Source of the DNA: Kamptonema sp. UHCC 0994
GTDB lineage: Bacteria > Cyanobacteriota > Cyanobacteriia > Cyanobacteriales > Microcoleaceae
Length of the DNA stretch: 64,000 bases
Assembly (NCBI RefSeq): GCF_029167235.1
Contig: NZ_JARFTR010000242.1
Span: 1-64,000 of the forward strand
Direction of reading: 5' to 3'
Shown here: positions 8,521 through 18,000 of the stretch, piece after piece
Layout: each line of letters begins with the position of its first letter
How positions within the stretch are numbered: position 1 is the stretch's first letter
The notes under the pieces: model-generated
Seen by the model: the letters and a program-made list of their open reading frames with translations, nothing else
Told to the model about the DNA's origin: nothing
Databases searched by the model: none
Position numbers and translations under genes: made by a program

Positions 8521-8900
8521 TGCCTTTAAAATATTTGCTGGATGAAAATGTAGATCCGATCTACAAAGTGGGATTAAGTAAAAATGAGTCTGATTTAATC
8601 GTTTGGGCTGTGGGTGAACCTCACTGTCCCCGCAGAGGTACTTTAGATCCAGAAATTTTACTTTGGTGCGAGGAGTATAATTTTATATTGGTGACGAATA
8701 ACCGTAAATCTATGCCTGCCCACTTGGTGGAACACATCAACGAAAGTCGTCATATACCAGGAATTTTTCTTCTCAATGTTAAGTTAACTATAGGGCAGAA
8801 TGTTGATGAGTTGATTTTTTTAGCACAGGTATCTTTTGAAGGTGAATATCAAGACCAAATTATTCATTTGCCTCATAGTTATGTTTTAGGAGTGCAATAG
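8520..8900 (+). CDS. DUF5615-family PIN-like toxin
   Basis: 126 aa, beginning PLKYLLDENVDP. The DEN acidic motif at the start, and the downstream ILLWCEEYNFILVTNNRKSM with its conserved D/N-rich site, are typical of DUF5615 (Mut7-C-like PIN fold) putative RNases paired with DUF433. The gene is full length for the family and the pair appears intact. Ribonuclease activity is inferred from the fold family. Confidence 0.85.
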   Translation: MPLKYLLDENVDPIYKVGLSKNESDLIVWAVGEPHCPRRGTLDPEILLWCEEYNFILVTNNRKSMPAHLVEHINESRHIPGIFLLNVKLTIGQNVDELIFLAQVSFEGEYQDQIIHLPHSYVLGVQ

Positions 8901-8924
8901 TATTTCCCTAAAGCATAATACTTG

Positions 8925-8939
8925 AGAAACCGGGTTTCT
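8925..8939. repeat. perfect palindrome AGAAACCGGGTTTCT
   Basis: A 15-bp palindrome in the gap between the convergent toxin gene and the adaptor-pseudoCHAT gene, and a possible bidirectional terminator. The same core occurs at 5742 and 20500. A degenerate copy lies inside the end of the next gene at about 8974-8990. Confidence 0.6.
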
Positions 8940-8954
8940 TGAGATATCTTGTTT

Positions 8955-10874
8955 TCACCGAGGAGGGTCGCTGAAAAAAAACCTGGTTTCTCCCCTAATG
9001 GCTTGCCAACCATCAGGAATAGCACCCTGAGATAACTGGTTCAAATTCACTGCTTTATTATTATCTACTCCTTGATTAAGAAACCCTTGCCAAGTCGGAG
9101 GTTCTTCGGCTGGGTTCTGAAAAATCACTGGCAACCAACTCGCACAAGGATATCTATCTTCTAACCCTTGCAATCTTTCTCGCACTTCTCGTACTGAAGC
9201 GTATAAAGACTGACCACTTGAAAATGCACTCAGAAAATGCTTCAAGAACTCTTCTGCAACTTTATTGGTTAATTGATCGCGCATAACAATGATTGTGAGA
9301 TTTCCCAAATCAGCTAATTTATTGGCTATTCCTAACCCATCACAAGAGTTGAAAATAGCTAATTTTAAACCTCGTTCAACTGCTCTTTTTAGTGAAAATT
9401 TTAATTCCTCTGCCGTTAAAACATCTGTTGAATTCAATCTAATTTCACCATTGTTATCATCACTATCGCTAGAACTCAAACCCCCAAAATAGAAAATATC
9501 CCAACCTTGTTCATCCCAAAGTTGATCGTTAAGTCGCTCACGACTTGACTCTACTAAAAATACTGACTCTGTATTAGGTAATTGATCGATTAAACTTATA
9601 TCTAAATCCACATTTATTCCTGTACCGAGAAGAGCGAAGATTCTGACTTTATTTCTTGAATGCGTTGATTGTTTAATTTTTGTAGATAGAAAGCCAAAAG
9701 CCAAATCAGCCTTGGGATAATATTCAAAAAATTCCCAAAGATCCCAAGGTAATCGCTGCAACAAGGGGTTTTTAGTTACAATTAATACTTGTATTTTATC
9801 GGTTGATGATAATTGGCGGTACAGCAAATCAACCAAAGGGCGAAATGATTCAGAGTTGAGCCAATTGTTAATACTATTTTGCAAGGCTTGCGCCAGTTGA
9901 CGCAATTCAGTAAAAGACATATTGCTGTATCCTTCTACCCTTACTAACCCTCTATGAGAGAATTCGTTGCAAACTTGGTAATATGACTGCCAATTGCAGT
10001 AGGATGAATAAACATCAGTAGGAGGTAAAGTTACCTGTAATTGAGTAGGGAAGCGCTCATTACCTAGCCAAATCTGGGCTATAACTGGAAAACCTCTTTC
10101 AAAGTCTCCATCTCCTATTGTCAGGATAACAGTTTGTATTCTTACGAAATTGTTTTCTCTAGGCTCCTTGTTAGAAGGTGGGTTGATTCCATCTAATACT
10201 TCTTTAGAAAAATCGTCTGTCTTTACTTGGCTACTCTGTCCTAATTCCTGGCTAACTCCAGTAGCAGCAATCGCTGAGTCACTCCGTTTAAACTTCCCTA
10301 TCTCACGCGCATAAACCAATAGCGGCTCAAATTCAGCCAGAGGTTCTGCAAAAGTTTCTACCAATGACACTAACCGCAGTTGTTCTGACTTATCTTGCTG
10401 ATAGGTTTGTTCGAGCGCCGATCTTAACTCCTGTGCAGCCTCATTCGGCCTTAGATAGGCCAAAGCAGTCCACCGCTGCGCCTGAGCAAAATCTCGCACT
10501 TCCTGGTCATTACTCTGAAGTTGCTGCCGCACATAAAATAACAAAAAATCAGACAATTCATTAATCCGAAGCTGCCCAAAATTCTCATTCTCTTTCAACC
10601 GATTCAATAGCGAATTTCGCACCGCCGTATCCATCTCATAAAGTTCTCGTCCCACCTCATCGCACAAACTTGAAAGCAGCAAATCTGCCACAGCAACCCA
10701 AGGAATTCCCAATACCTTCCCGTGAATATCCCGCTGGAAATTCGCCCACAATTTGTATAACAAATCCGGCGTTAACGCCAAAGGAAACGCACCGTGACAC
10801 GCAAAAATTAAGTGCGTTATTCCAAAACGCCTTTCAAAAGCTTCAATCCGTCTGCGGGCCACTTCAGGTTTCAT
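8955..10874 (-). CDS. locus 1 fourth gene: adaptor domain + CHAT domain lacking catalytic His
   Basis: 639 aa. Residues 1-195 form a helical adaptor domain (FPLALTPDLLYKLWANFQRDI, IPWVAVADLLLS, YEMD) shared with the TraD fusion of locus 2. A linker leads to the common CHAT-associated module (245-400, with LLQRLPWDLWEFF). The CHAT domain spans 405-600. The Cys is kept (FNSCDG, Cys511), but the catalytic His of the usual AGHS is Leu466 (GGLSSS), so protease activity should be lost. The last residues (GETRFFFSDPPR) are encoded by a copy of the AGAAACC palindrome. Its ATG overlaps the vWA stop (ATGA). It is likely a non-catalytic partner or decoy of the other CHAT proteins, which is inference. 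Confidence 0.88.
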   Translation of the reverse strand: MKPEVARRRIEAFERRFGITHLIFACHGAFPLALTPDLLYKLWANFQRDIHGKVLGIPWVAVADLLLSSLCDEVGRELYEMDTAVRNSLLNRLKENENFGQLRINELSDFLLFYVRQQLQSNDQEVRDFAQAQRWTALAYLRPNEAAQELRSALEQTYQQDKSEQLRLVSLVETFAEPLAEFEPLLVYAREIGKFKRSDSAIAATGVSQELGQSSQVKTDDFSKEVLDGINPPSNKEPRENNFVRIQTVILTIGDGDFERGFPVIAQIWLGNERFPTQLQVTLPPTDVYSSYCNWQSYYQVCNEFSHRGLVRVEGYSNMSFTELRQLAQALQNSINNWLNSESFRPLVDLLYRQLSSTDKIQVLIVTKNPLLQRLPWDLWEFFEYYPKADLAFGFLSTKIKQSTHSRNKVRIFALLGTGINVDLDISLIDQLPNTESVFLVESSRERLNDQLWDEQGWDIFYFGGLSSSDSDDNNGEIRLNSTDVLTAEELKFSLKRAVERGLKLAIFNSCDGLGIANKLADLGNLTIIVMRDQLTNKVAEEFLKHFLSAFSSGQSLYASVREVRERLQGLEDRYPCASWLPVIFQNPAEEPPTWQGFLNQGVDNNKAVNLNQLSQGAIPDGWQAIRGETRFFFSDPPR

Positions 10875-12004
10875 CTCATCCCCCTCAACTCAGTCCCAAC
10901 AACAACCGAATTCTGACTCTTCCCCCGCAGCAGCGCGATCGCATCCTGCAACCCCCGCCGCGCCATCTCAAACATCGGTACTAAACGCGCCACCTCACCC
11001 GCCGTCCCCTCCCAGCGCGACTCTGGCATCGGATTTAGCCAAGCTACATACCGCACCTTCGCCTTAATCTGCTGGAGAAACGCCGCTGTCAACTCCACCC
11101 TTTCCTTACTGTAACCCCCGCGAGCCGCCCCAGCATCGCTAAAAATTAGCATAACAGACCTCTGAGGCCGCAATTTAGCCAGTAAGTCCTCAATTTTCTC
11201 CGCTTTCAAATGATAGGGGTCATGGTATAAATAATCCACCGGACAATTGTGAAAATAATAAATGCCAGCATTGCCCAAACGCCCACCTCGCACCGCCGTT
11301 TCTGCTAACCGCTGCGATAAATCGTGAAACGGAACCATCGAACCATCGCGATCGATTAATAATAGCAACTCTGACCGATTCACCCGGCGCGGCATCAACA
11401 CCGGACTTAATAAAATCCCCTGTTGCCCAATCTGATTAACTGTCGCTTCTACATCCAATTCTATAGGCGGCCCTTCCCGCACAAAACGGCGTAAATAACG
11501 CCAACTTTGCTTCATCTGTCGCTGCGTCACCGGAAAATATTCGGATGTCAAGATGAAATTACGCTCGGAAATTTCCTCATGTTTACTGGTAGCTTGCATC
11601 ACTGCTTTTGCAGCTTGCACTTCATCTGTTATTATCTCTGTTAATTCAGGAGACGGAGCAGATACAATAGTTTCTCTTATTGGCTCAATTACTTCTGGTT
11701 CTGTTTCAATTATACCAGGATTTTCTGTTTCCGGCTCAGAAATCTCTGGTTGTTCTGGGGTTGCTGGTACTTCCTCCTGACTTTCTTTAACCACAAGATT
11801 GAAGTGATAGTCTAATAGGCGTTTATCCTCAGTAGATTTTACCCATAAAGTTTTGCACAAGCGGTATAAGGAATCGCGATCGCTTGCCCCAAATCCCTTT
11901 TGCAAAGCTTCTATTAAAAGCTTATATTCACCAATCCCAAGCGGAAACCCTGCCTCTCGCAATTGACTAAAAAGCTCAACTAGGGGCAGTTCATCACCTA
12001 TCAC
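10871..12004 (-). CDS. locus 1 vWA (CoxE-like) protein
   Basis: 377 aa. An N-terminal helical region (1-85) is followed by a Glu/Pro-rich linker and a von Willebrand A domain from about residue 200. The MIDAS loop is LLIDRDGSM, with Asp replacing the usual middle Ser of DxSxS, and a second acidic loop is IFSDAGAARGG. Such CoxE/YehP-like vWA proteins are obligate partners of MoxR AAA+ ATPases in metal insertion or in conflict systems. The start is GTG at 12004, giving a GTGA overlap with MoxR; the stop overlaps the next ATG. A paralogue lies at 47384. Confidence 0.9.
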   Translation of the reverse strand: MIGDELPLVELFSQLREAGFPLGIGEYKLLIEALQKGFGASDRDSLYRLCKTLWVKSTEDKRLLDYHFNLVVKESQEEVPATPEQPEISEPETENPGIIETEPEVIEPIRETIVSAPSPELTEIITDEVQAAKAVMQATSKHEEISERNFILTSEYFPVTQRQMKQSWRYLRRFVREGPPIELDVEATVNQIGQQGILLSPVLMPRRVNRSELLLLIDRDGSMVPFHDLSQRLAETAVRGGRLGNAGIYYFHNCPVDYLYHDPYHLKAEKIEDLLAKLRPQRSVMLIFSDAGAARGGYSKERVELTAAFLQQIKAKVRYVAWLNPMPESRWEGTAGEVARLVPMFEMARRGLQDAIALLRGKSQNSVVVGTELRGMR

Positions 12005-12948
12005 AATTCACCCCCAGAGCGCTTTGGTTTACCATAGCGATTATAATCATCCCAACTTTTCAGCAACACGCCGGGATACAAAAGTTTTTTACCTAAATCA
12101 TTGAGAACCCGATCTTCAGGATAGTGGAGAAGTACCCGCAACCAATCCCTTAATTCACTGGTACTAACTTTTTTACCTGATTCTCCCTTATCTTTACGCA
12201 TCTCTTCCCGTAACTCTAAAAACCTATCAATGATTGCCGTCACTAATGTTTCTGGTGAATCGGGAAAGTGAGCTTTGACAATTTCAATTAATTTCAAGCG
12301 TTGGGGAAACTCAACATAGTGAAATAAGCACCGCCGCAAGAAAGCATCGGGTAAATCTTTCTCATCATTGCTAGTAATAAAAACAATCGGTGCTGCCTTA
12401 GCTTGAATTTTATCTCCCGTTTCCTCGATCGTAAATCGCTGTTCGTCAAGTTCCAAGAGCAAATCATTAGGGAAATCAATATCAGCCTTATCAATTTCAT
12501 CAATTAGCAGCACTGTCGTTTGTTCGTTCAGAAAAGCCTGACCCAAAGGCCCCCATTTAATATAAGTTTCATCTTTGTCAATTTTCTGAGTTTTCTCCTC
12601 ACTGAGACGACCCGCAGCCGCTAATTGAGCATCCCGCAAACGTCCGACAACATCATAAGTGTAGAGTCCATCTTTCGCCCTGGTTGTAGACTTAATATTC
12701 CAAGTTTCATAAGGCAGTCCCAATTCATAAGCAACAGCACGGGCTAACTTAGTTTTGCCACACCCTGGTTCTCCTTTAATCAGCAGGGGACGTTCTAATT
12801 GGATTGCTAAGTTAACAGCTTCAATTAAATCGTCTTCAGGGAGATAAGGATAAAGCAGTTGACCGTTTTCTTCATCCTTTTCTCCTGCTTGGGGTTGTAC
12901 CTTACCCGTGTATTTCAATTCTTTTCTGTTTAGTAGTAGTTCAGCCAT
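12001..12948 (-). CDS. locus 1 MoxR-family AAA+ ATPase
   Basis: 315 aa from the ATG at 12948, chosen because GGGAG lies 6 bases upstream and the alternative at 12969 lacks a site. Walker A is GEPGCGKTKL, Walker B is VLLIDEIDKAD, sensor 1 lies in VFITSNDEKDLPDAFLRR, and the motif KSTTRAKDGLYTYD is MoxR-like. MoxR proteins form hexameric remodellers acting with vWA partners. It overlaps the CHAT-iSTAND gene by 19 bp and vWA by 4 bp, so all are coupled. It is close in sequence to the locus 2 copy at 49303. Confidence 0.93.
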   Translation of the reverse strand: MAELLLNRKELKYTGKVQPQAGEKDEENGQLLYPYLPEDDLIEAVNLAIQLERPLLIKGEPGCGKTKLARAVAYELGLPYETWNIKSTTRAKDGLYTYDVVGRLRDAQLAAAGRLSEEKTQKIDKDETYIKWGPLGQAFLNEQTTVLLIDEIDKADIDFPNDLLLELDEQRFTIEETGDKIQAKAAPIVFITSNDEKDLPDAFLRRCLFHYVEFPQRLKLIEIVKAHFPDSPETLVTAIIDRFLELREEMRKDKGESGKKVSTSELRDWLRVLLHYPEDRVLNDLGKKLLYPGVLLKSWDDYNRYGKPKRSGGEL

Positions 12949-14795
12949 GTTTTCTCCCAATGATACCAATTACAATCACATTCGTCGCAAATCTTGATAA
13001 TTGCTGTTTCTGGTAAAAGTGTTTCACCGTTTGTAAAAAATTTTTGAACTATTTCCTCCATCTGATTAGTAAACTTAAATGGTAAGTCATCAACAGCATT
13101 TCTAACCCAAGAGACTAAATCACTTTGTTCTATAGGATTAATTTTGGGAAGCTTAATGGGTATGTGTGGTTCCCAAGTAGAGTCAAGTTCCTCAGCAAAA
13201 ACTGTATTCCACTGTTCAACACAACCGCTGTTGTCAACTAGAAACATCAGCAAGCGAGATTTGGACTGAGTTAGGTCGGGCAGGCCTTCCACCAACGGCA
13301 ACCAAAATTGTCCAATAAATTGACTCATACATTCCTCTGGCATTGCATTGAGTTCGTCAAAGATTAAAACGACTATTTGATTTTTGCACAATTCAGAAAC
13401 GTTCTTGATAATTTGTGTCTGTGAAGGTTGATTCATTAAGCCGACGTGACCACCTAGTTGTCGCCATAAAGCTTCTGTATAAGTACCGCAAGATTTTCGA
13501 CTGAGTTTAACTGGAATGACTTTAGCAGTTCTCGAATCAGAAATGAATTTTCTCATCAGCCGATGCAGAAGCCATTTTTGACCGCTTTCCTCTTCGCCAT
13601 GAATCAAATAAGCACCGATGGGGTGATGTTCAAAAAATGCTCGGAACAATCTGATTTGATGAGTATAATTTAATCGTAGTAAAGCGTCGTAAAAATTCTC
13701 ATATTGTTGAGGTGTAGGTGAAGGTGAGTCAGTGGTGGTTAGCATTTTCTGTTCTGGTGGAATGCTGCGTAACTCTTCCCAAGTAGGGGGTATAATAGCA
13801 GGATTTTGGTAGATAACAGGCAACCAGTTGGCACAAGGAAACTGTTTACCTAGTTCTTCTCGCAGTCTGTTTTTAGCCTCCTTGACTGCTAAATATAAAG
13901 TTTGACCGTTATGGGAAAAAGCTGTTAAAAAATGTTTCAAAAACTCTTGAGCTAATTTATCTGCGATAGGTTGACGCATTACGATCGCTTGTGGAAGATT
14001 TAAAGCTGCTAAACTCCTACCTAATCCTAAGCCATCACAAGAATTGAAAATTGCTAACTTCAGCCCTCGCTCAATAGCATTTCTAAGTCCTTCCTGTAAC
14101 TCTTCCAGGCTTAAAAATTCATTATCGTTTATGTAAATACGTCCGCTTCCTTGATCAGTTTTACTATGTCCCGCAAAAAAAAGAATATCCCAATTTTGCT
14201 GCCAAATCTGAACACTAATTTCTGAACGAGGGCGTTGACATAAAATTTTGGGTTCTTCTACATTAGGGAGTTGCTTAATTAATGCTATGTCTGGTTCAAG
14301 ATTAATCCCTGTACTATCGCCGATAATGGCTAAAATCCTAATTTTGTCATTCAGAACACTTTTGATTGATTCATATTCTGGTAAGCTTAAAGCCATTTCT
14401 GTTTTTGGGTAAATTTGAAAAAAATCCCAAAACTGCCAAGGTATCCGTTGCAGATCCCACAATTCAGTCTGAAAAATTACGCGAATTTTATCTTGGTGAG
14501 TACAGTAGGATAACAGTCTGTTCCAGTCTGAATGAAAGGGTTCTGATTTCAACCAATCATTAAGAGTGGCCTCGAAAGCTTCAGAGACTTTATGCCAAGA
14601 CATTAAGGGGACTGGAAAGCATTTATCCAGCCATTTGCTATAATCGCGAAAAATCTCTGGTTTTTGTGGCAGCTTGGTAGGCAGTTCCTTTTTATAACAC
14701 TTATTATCATCTTCTATCCGCAATGTTATGCTGTCAAAACCTATATTGAGGTTTCCCGATCCAAAATTGATAACTATTAACTTTCCTATGCCCAT
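12930..14795 (-). CDS. locus 1 CHAT protease-like + inactive STAND (iSTAND) protein
   Basis: 621 aa. The N-terminal CHAT-associated module (1-150) contains LQRIPWQFWDFF. The CHAT caspase-like domain has an intact dyad: His210 in FFAGHS and Cys253 in FNSCDG. A linker leads to an iSTAND-type P-loop domain (365-621) whose Walker A is degenerate (GEEESGQKW, no Ser/Thr after Lys), with IVVLIFDELNAM in the Walker B position and a Cys-rich end (CDECDCNW). CHAT proteins cut partner proteins after activation in several bacterial immune systems. It is the first gene of the MoxR-vWA operon and the undeleted counterpart of the broken gene at 50190. Confidence 0.88.
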   Translation of the reverse strand: MGIGKLIVINFGSGNLNIGFDSITLRIEDDNKCYKKELPTKLPQKPEIFRDYSKWLDKCFPVPLMSWHKVSEAFEATLNDWLKSEPFHSDWNRLLSYCTHQDKIRVIFQTELWDLQRIPWQFWDFFQIYPKTEMALSLPEYESIKSVLNDKIRILAIIGDSTGINLEPDIALIKQLPNVEEPKILCQRPRSEISVQIWQQNWDILFFAGHSKTDQGSGRIYINDNEFLSLEELQEGLRNAIERGLKLAIFNSCDGLGLGRSLAALNLPQAIVMRQPIADKLAQEFLKHFLTAFSHNGQTLYLAVKEAKNRLREELGKQFPCANWLPVIYQNPAIIPPTWEELRSIPPEQKMLTTTDSPSPTPQQYENFYDALLRLNYTHQIRLFRAFFEHHPIGAYLIHGEEESGQKWLLHRLMRKFISDSRTAKVIPVKLSRKSCGTYTEALWRQLGGHVGLMNQPSQTQIIKNVSELCKNQIVVLIFDELNAMPEECMSQFIGQFWLPLVEGLPDLTQSKSRLLMFLVDNSGCVEQWNTVFAEELDSTWEPHIPIKLPKINPIEQSDLVSWVRNAVDDLPFKFTNQMEEIVQKFFTNGETLLPETAIIKICDECDCNWYHWEKTWLNYY

Positions 14796-14817
14796 ATTTT
14801 ATTAAAGACGGTTCTGT

Positions 14818-14949
14818 TTAAGGGCGATCGCCCTTTTTACCCCATATTCCGAGATTTTCCTTCCCACCTCTACCATACCATATAATTACAGCAGAAAGCC
14901 CCAGAGGAAAAAAGGCTTTCCCCTGGGCGCGATCGCATTCTGGTTCCAT
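14818..14949 (-). CDS. possible 43-aa small hydrophobic protein
   Basis: The ATG at 14949 has an excellent ribosome site (AGGAG, 8-base spacing). The peptide begins MEPECDRAQG, has a hydrophobic stretch FFPLGLSAVIIWYG and ends KKGDRP. The reading frame lies inside a 97-bp sequence that is repeated, without a start codon in this frame, at 18462-18558. Most differences between copies do not break the frame. It could equally be a non-coding repeat carrying a hairpin. Its stop is next to the palindrome AAGGGCGATCGCCCTT, a possible terminator. I do not recognise a family. Confidence 0.3.
   Translation of the reverse strand: MEPECDRAQGKAFFPLGLSAVIIWYGRGGKENLGIWGKKGDRP
14842..14938. repeat. 97-bp direct repeat, left copy
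   Basis: About 91% identical (roughly 9 differences by eye) and in the same orientation as 18462-18558; the offset is exactly 3620 bp. The two copies bracket the CHAT-NACHT gene. The repeat includes an internal stem, GAAAGCC with GGCTTTC, and ends in a HIP1 octamer. Confidence 0.85.
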
Positions 14950-15039
14950 TTTTTTATCTCCTATATTCTTTACTTTCATTTTCGAGAGCATTAATTCTAT
15001 GGATAACATAATTTATACACAAAATACTCCGACATACGA

Positions 15040-18000
15040 TTAATTCAATTTTATGTTAGCAAAATACTCTTGTAAGAATCTATGAATAAACCGATAACGT
15101 CCCCCTACCCTTTGCAACAACATACGCTCGGTAGCATAGTTGAGAAAACGAGCATAATTCCAGGGTATATTGCCACTAAACCAAAGAATCAACCGCATAA
15201 CAAAATGCTGAATACACGCACGTCCTCCAAATCCTAAACCAATGAATATACCCAGAACTATTCCTAGTGATATACCCCATTTGATACCCAATATCAAGGT
15301 ACAAATTATGGCTGTAGTTAATCCAGTAAAAAAAGTAATTATTACAGATATAAACAGAGACTGAAAAATTCCTTCATTTGGGGAAGTTACTGTATCTGTA
15401 TCTGACTTTTGAATAGCCGATAAAAAACCTGCTATAAAAGACCCTGCGGTGGAACCAAAAAGACGGATATTGTGAAAATTATCAATAATCTTAACCATCC
15501 ATTTTTCAATAAGTTTTAAAATAAAAATTAGGATATAAAAAATGAATGTAAGTATTATTAACCCAGTAATACTTTCAAGAATAACACTTACATTCTGCGT
15601 AAATTTATAAATAATAGATAATGCAACGAATGGTATCCATAAAAAAATAAACAAAAAATTGATTACCTTTTTAAAGGTTCTCAATGAACGTAAATTTTCT
15701 TTCATTTCGTTTATCTGTTGCTCTTCCCACTTATCCCAAAATAATCCGTGTATTTCTTCTGCATAACTTCTGTGTTTTTGAGCAAAAGCAGATATATCTT
15801 CTTTTTTAGGAAATTTTAGGCCTCTAACTAATTTAATTTCTTGGCTACCACCTGAAAATTTGCCACCTGGCATGAATTTGCCACCTGGCAAGTATTCTTT
15901 CCTAATCGACCACAAATAAGACAACAAAACTACTAACATCCCAATGCCTTTCGCTACACCCTGAGTGACACCCTGAATGTAATGGTAATCAGAAAAAAAC
16001 TTATAGAAAACTGGATAACTTATATGTACTATATATACTAAAATTATGATAAATAATATCATTGAAATTATCAATTCGCACCAAGTAAGAATATTTTGAT
16101 ATTTAATAGCTAAAAATAGGCATGGTTGCATATTTTCTATCAAAAACTCTGTTTGATTATTTTTTTCTAATTTTGAGCTTAACCAAGATAACCAATACTT
16201 TATATTCTTTTCATTGGGTTGTTTACTTACAGGATACCATAGATTTTTAATCTGACGTTTTAGCATTCTTTCAACATAAACTTTGAACAAGTATTCACGA
16301 CAAGTTTCCTTTGTTGTATAGCTTCCCCACTCGTCTATTGATAGTGATTCGTATGCTAGAGTCATCATACTTAAAAACAACGGAGTTTTAATTAAATCTA
16401 ATATGACAGGATAATCCTTAATTTTTTTCCATAATTTAGAGAGTTCCACCCTGGCTAAATATTGCTGGATCTGTGCTTCAGTTAATGGGGATAAACAGAT
16501 TGCACCATTTAAGTTAAGAGGAGTTTTCCATAACTCATACTCCTCACTACGACAGCACACGACGATGTAAAGAGGACTTTCCTCACTTTCCATAAACTGA
16601 TTAATCGCTTGTACACATTTTTTCTGGCGGTGTGACGCAAGTTCATCTAAACCGTCTAAAATTGGCAAAATTTCATGGTCTTTTAGCCAATCCTCACCGA
16701 TTTTTTTGCGAAAACGATATTTATCTTTTAGCTCCTGAATTAACCATTGAGCAATAGTTTGATTATCGTCTTTCCAAGACGATAGATTAAACAATACTGG
16801 CATAGGTTCATTGGCATCATTTTCAGCACGCTTAATGAGTTCCTGTGCTAATTCTAACTGAGTTGTAGTTTTTCCAGCCCCAGGAAGACCTAAAATAAGT
16901 AGCTTGCCTGCGATGCTTTCTCGATCAAAAATTTTGATAATATTACTATTAACAGATTCTCTACTTTGCGTCTTACCAACTTTGACTTCTACATCCCAAG
17001 AACGTTTTACCAAATCTGGCTGATTCTCCTTGTGGAGATTAATGAGTACAGCATGATGAAGTGATTGTTCAAGTAATCCCCAAACCTCGGTTCTAACCTG
17101 AGCTAATAATGCTCTGCGATTCTTAAACTCTTGCCGACTTAGCTGATTTTGAACATTTGCTGTTGCTTTTCTTCTACTAGACTCATCTATTCCTATTAAC
17201 TGATTCCAGGTAATAGGCTCTACAGCCGGATTTTGACAAATCACTGGCAACCAAGATGCACAGGGAAAATAGTTTTCTATTCCATGTAACTTTTCTCGCG
17301 CTTCTCTGACAGCCAGAGATAAAGATTTACCACTAGAAAAGGAACTCAAGAAATATTTTAAGAAGTTTTGAGCAACTGCATCGGGTACTGGTTCCCGCAT
17401 GACAATAATCTGAGGAATCTGTAACTCAGCTAAATCTCTCGCAATTCCTAACCCATCGCAGGAATTAAAAATCGCTAATTGCAATCCTCGTTCAATCGCC
17501 TTTTGTAGAGCATATTTTAATTCAGCAATCGTCAAACTTTCTTTGGAATTAATATACATTTCCCCAGTAGTAGCATCCGATTGACTGCTACTATGTCCTG
17601 CAAAAAATAAAATATCCCATCCGTTTTCATCCCAAAGTTGCTCGTTGAATTTTTCCCGACTTGGTTCGTCTTCGTCGCCTAAAAACACCGTTTCAGCATC
17701 GGGTAAACTCTCCCAAAACTGCTTATCTGCATTGATATTAAGGCGGATTCCAGTTCGAGGATCGGGAGAGGAATCGCCTAAAATAGCCAATATTCTCACC
17801 TTTGGTTTAGGTTTCACCGACTTATCAACCCGCTCAACTTCAGACAAGGAAAGGGCTACTTCTGCGAAACGGTAACTGTCAAATAAATCCCATAAATACC
17901 AAGGTAGTCGGCGCAACCGGTGATTTTCCGTCTGAATAATCACCCGCACGGTGTCATCTGTCTTTAACTTTTGCTGAAACTTACCTTTAATCGGGCTAAA

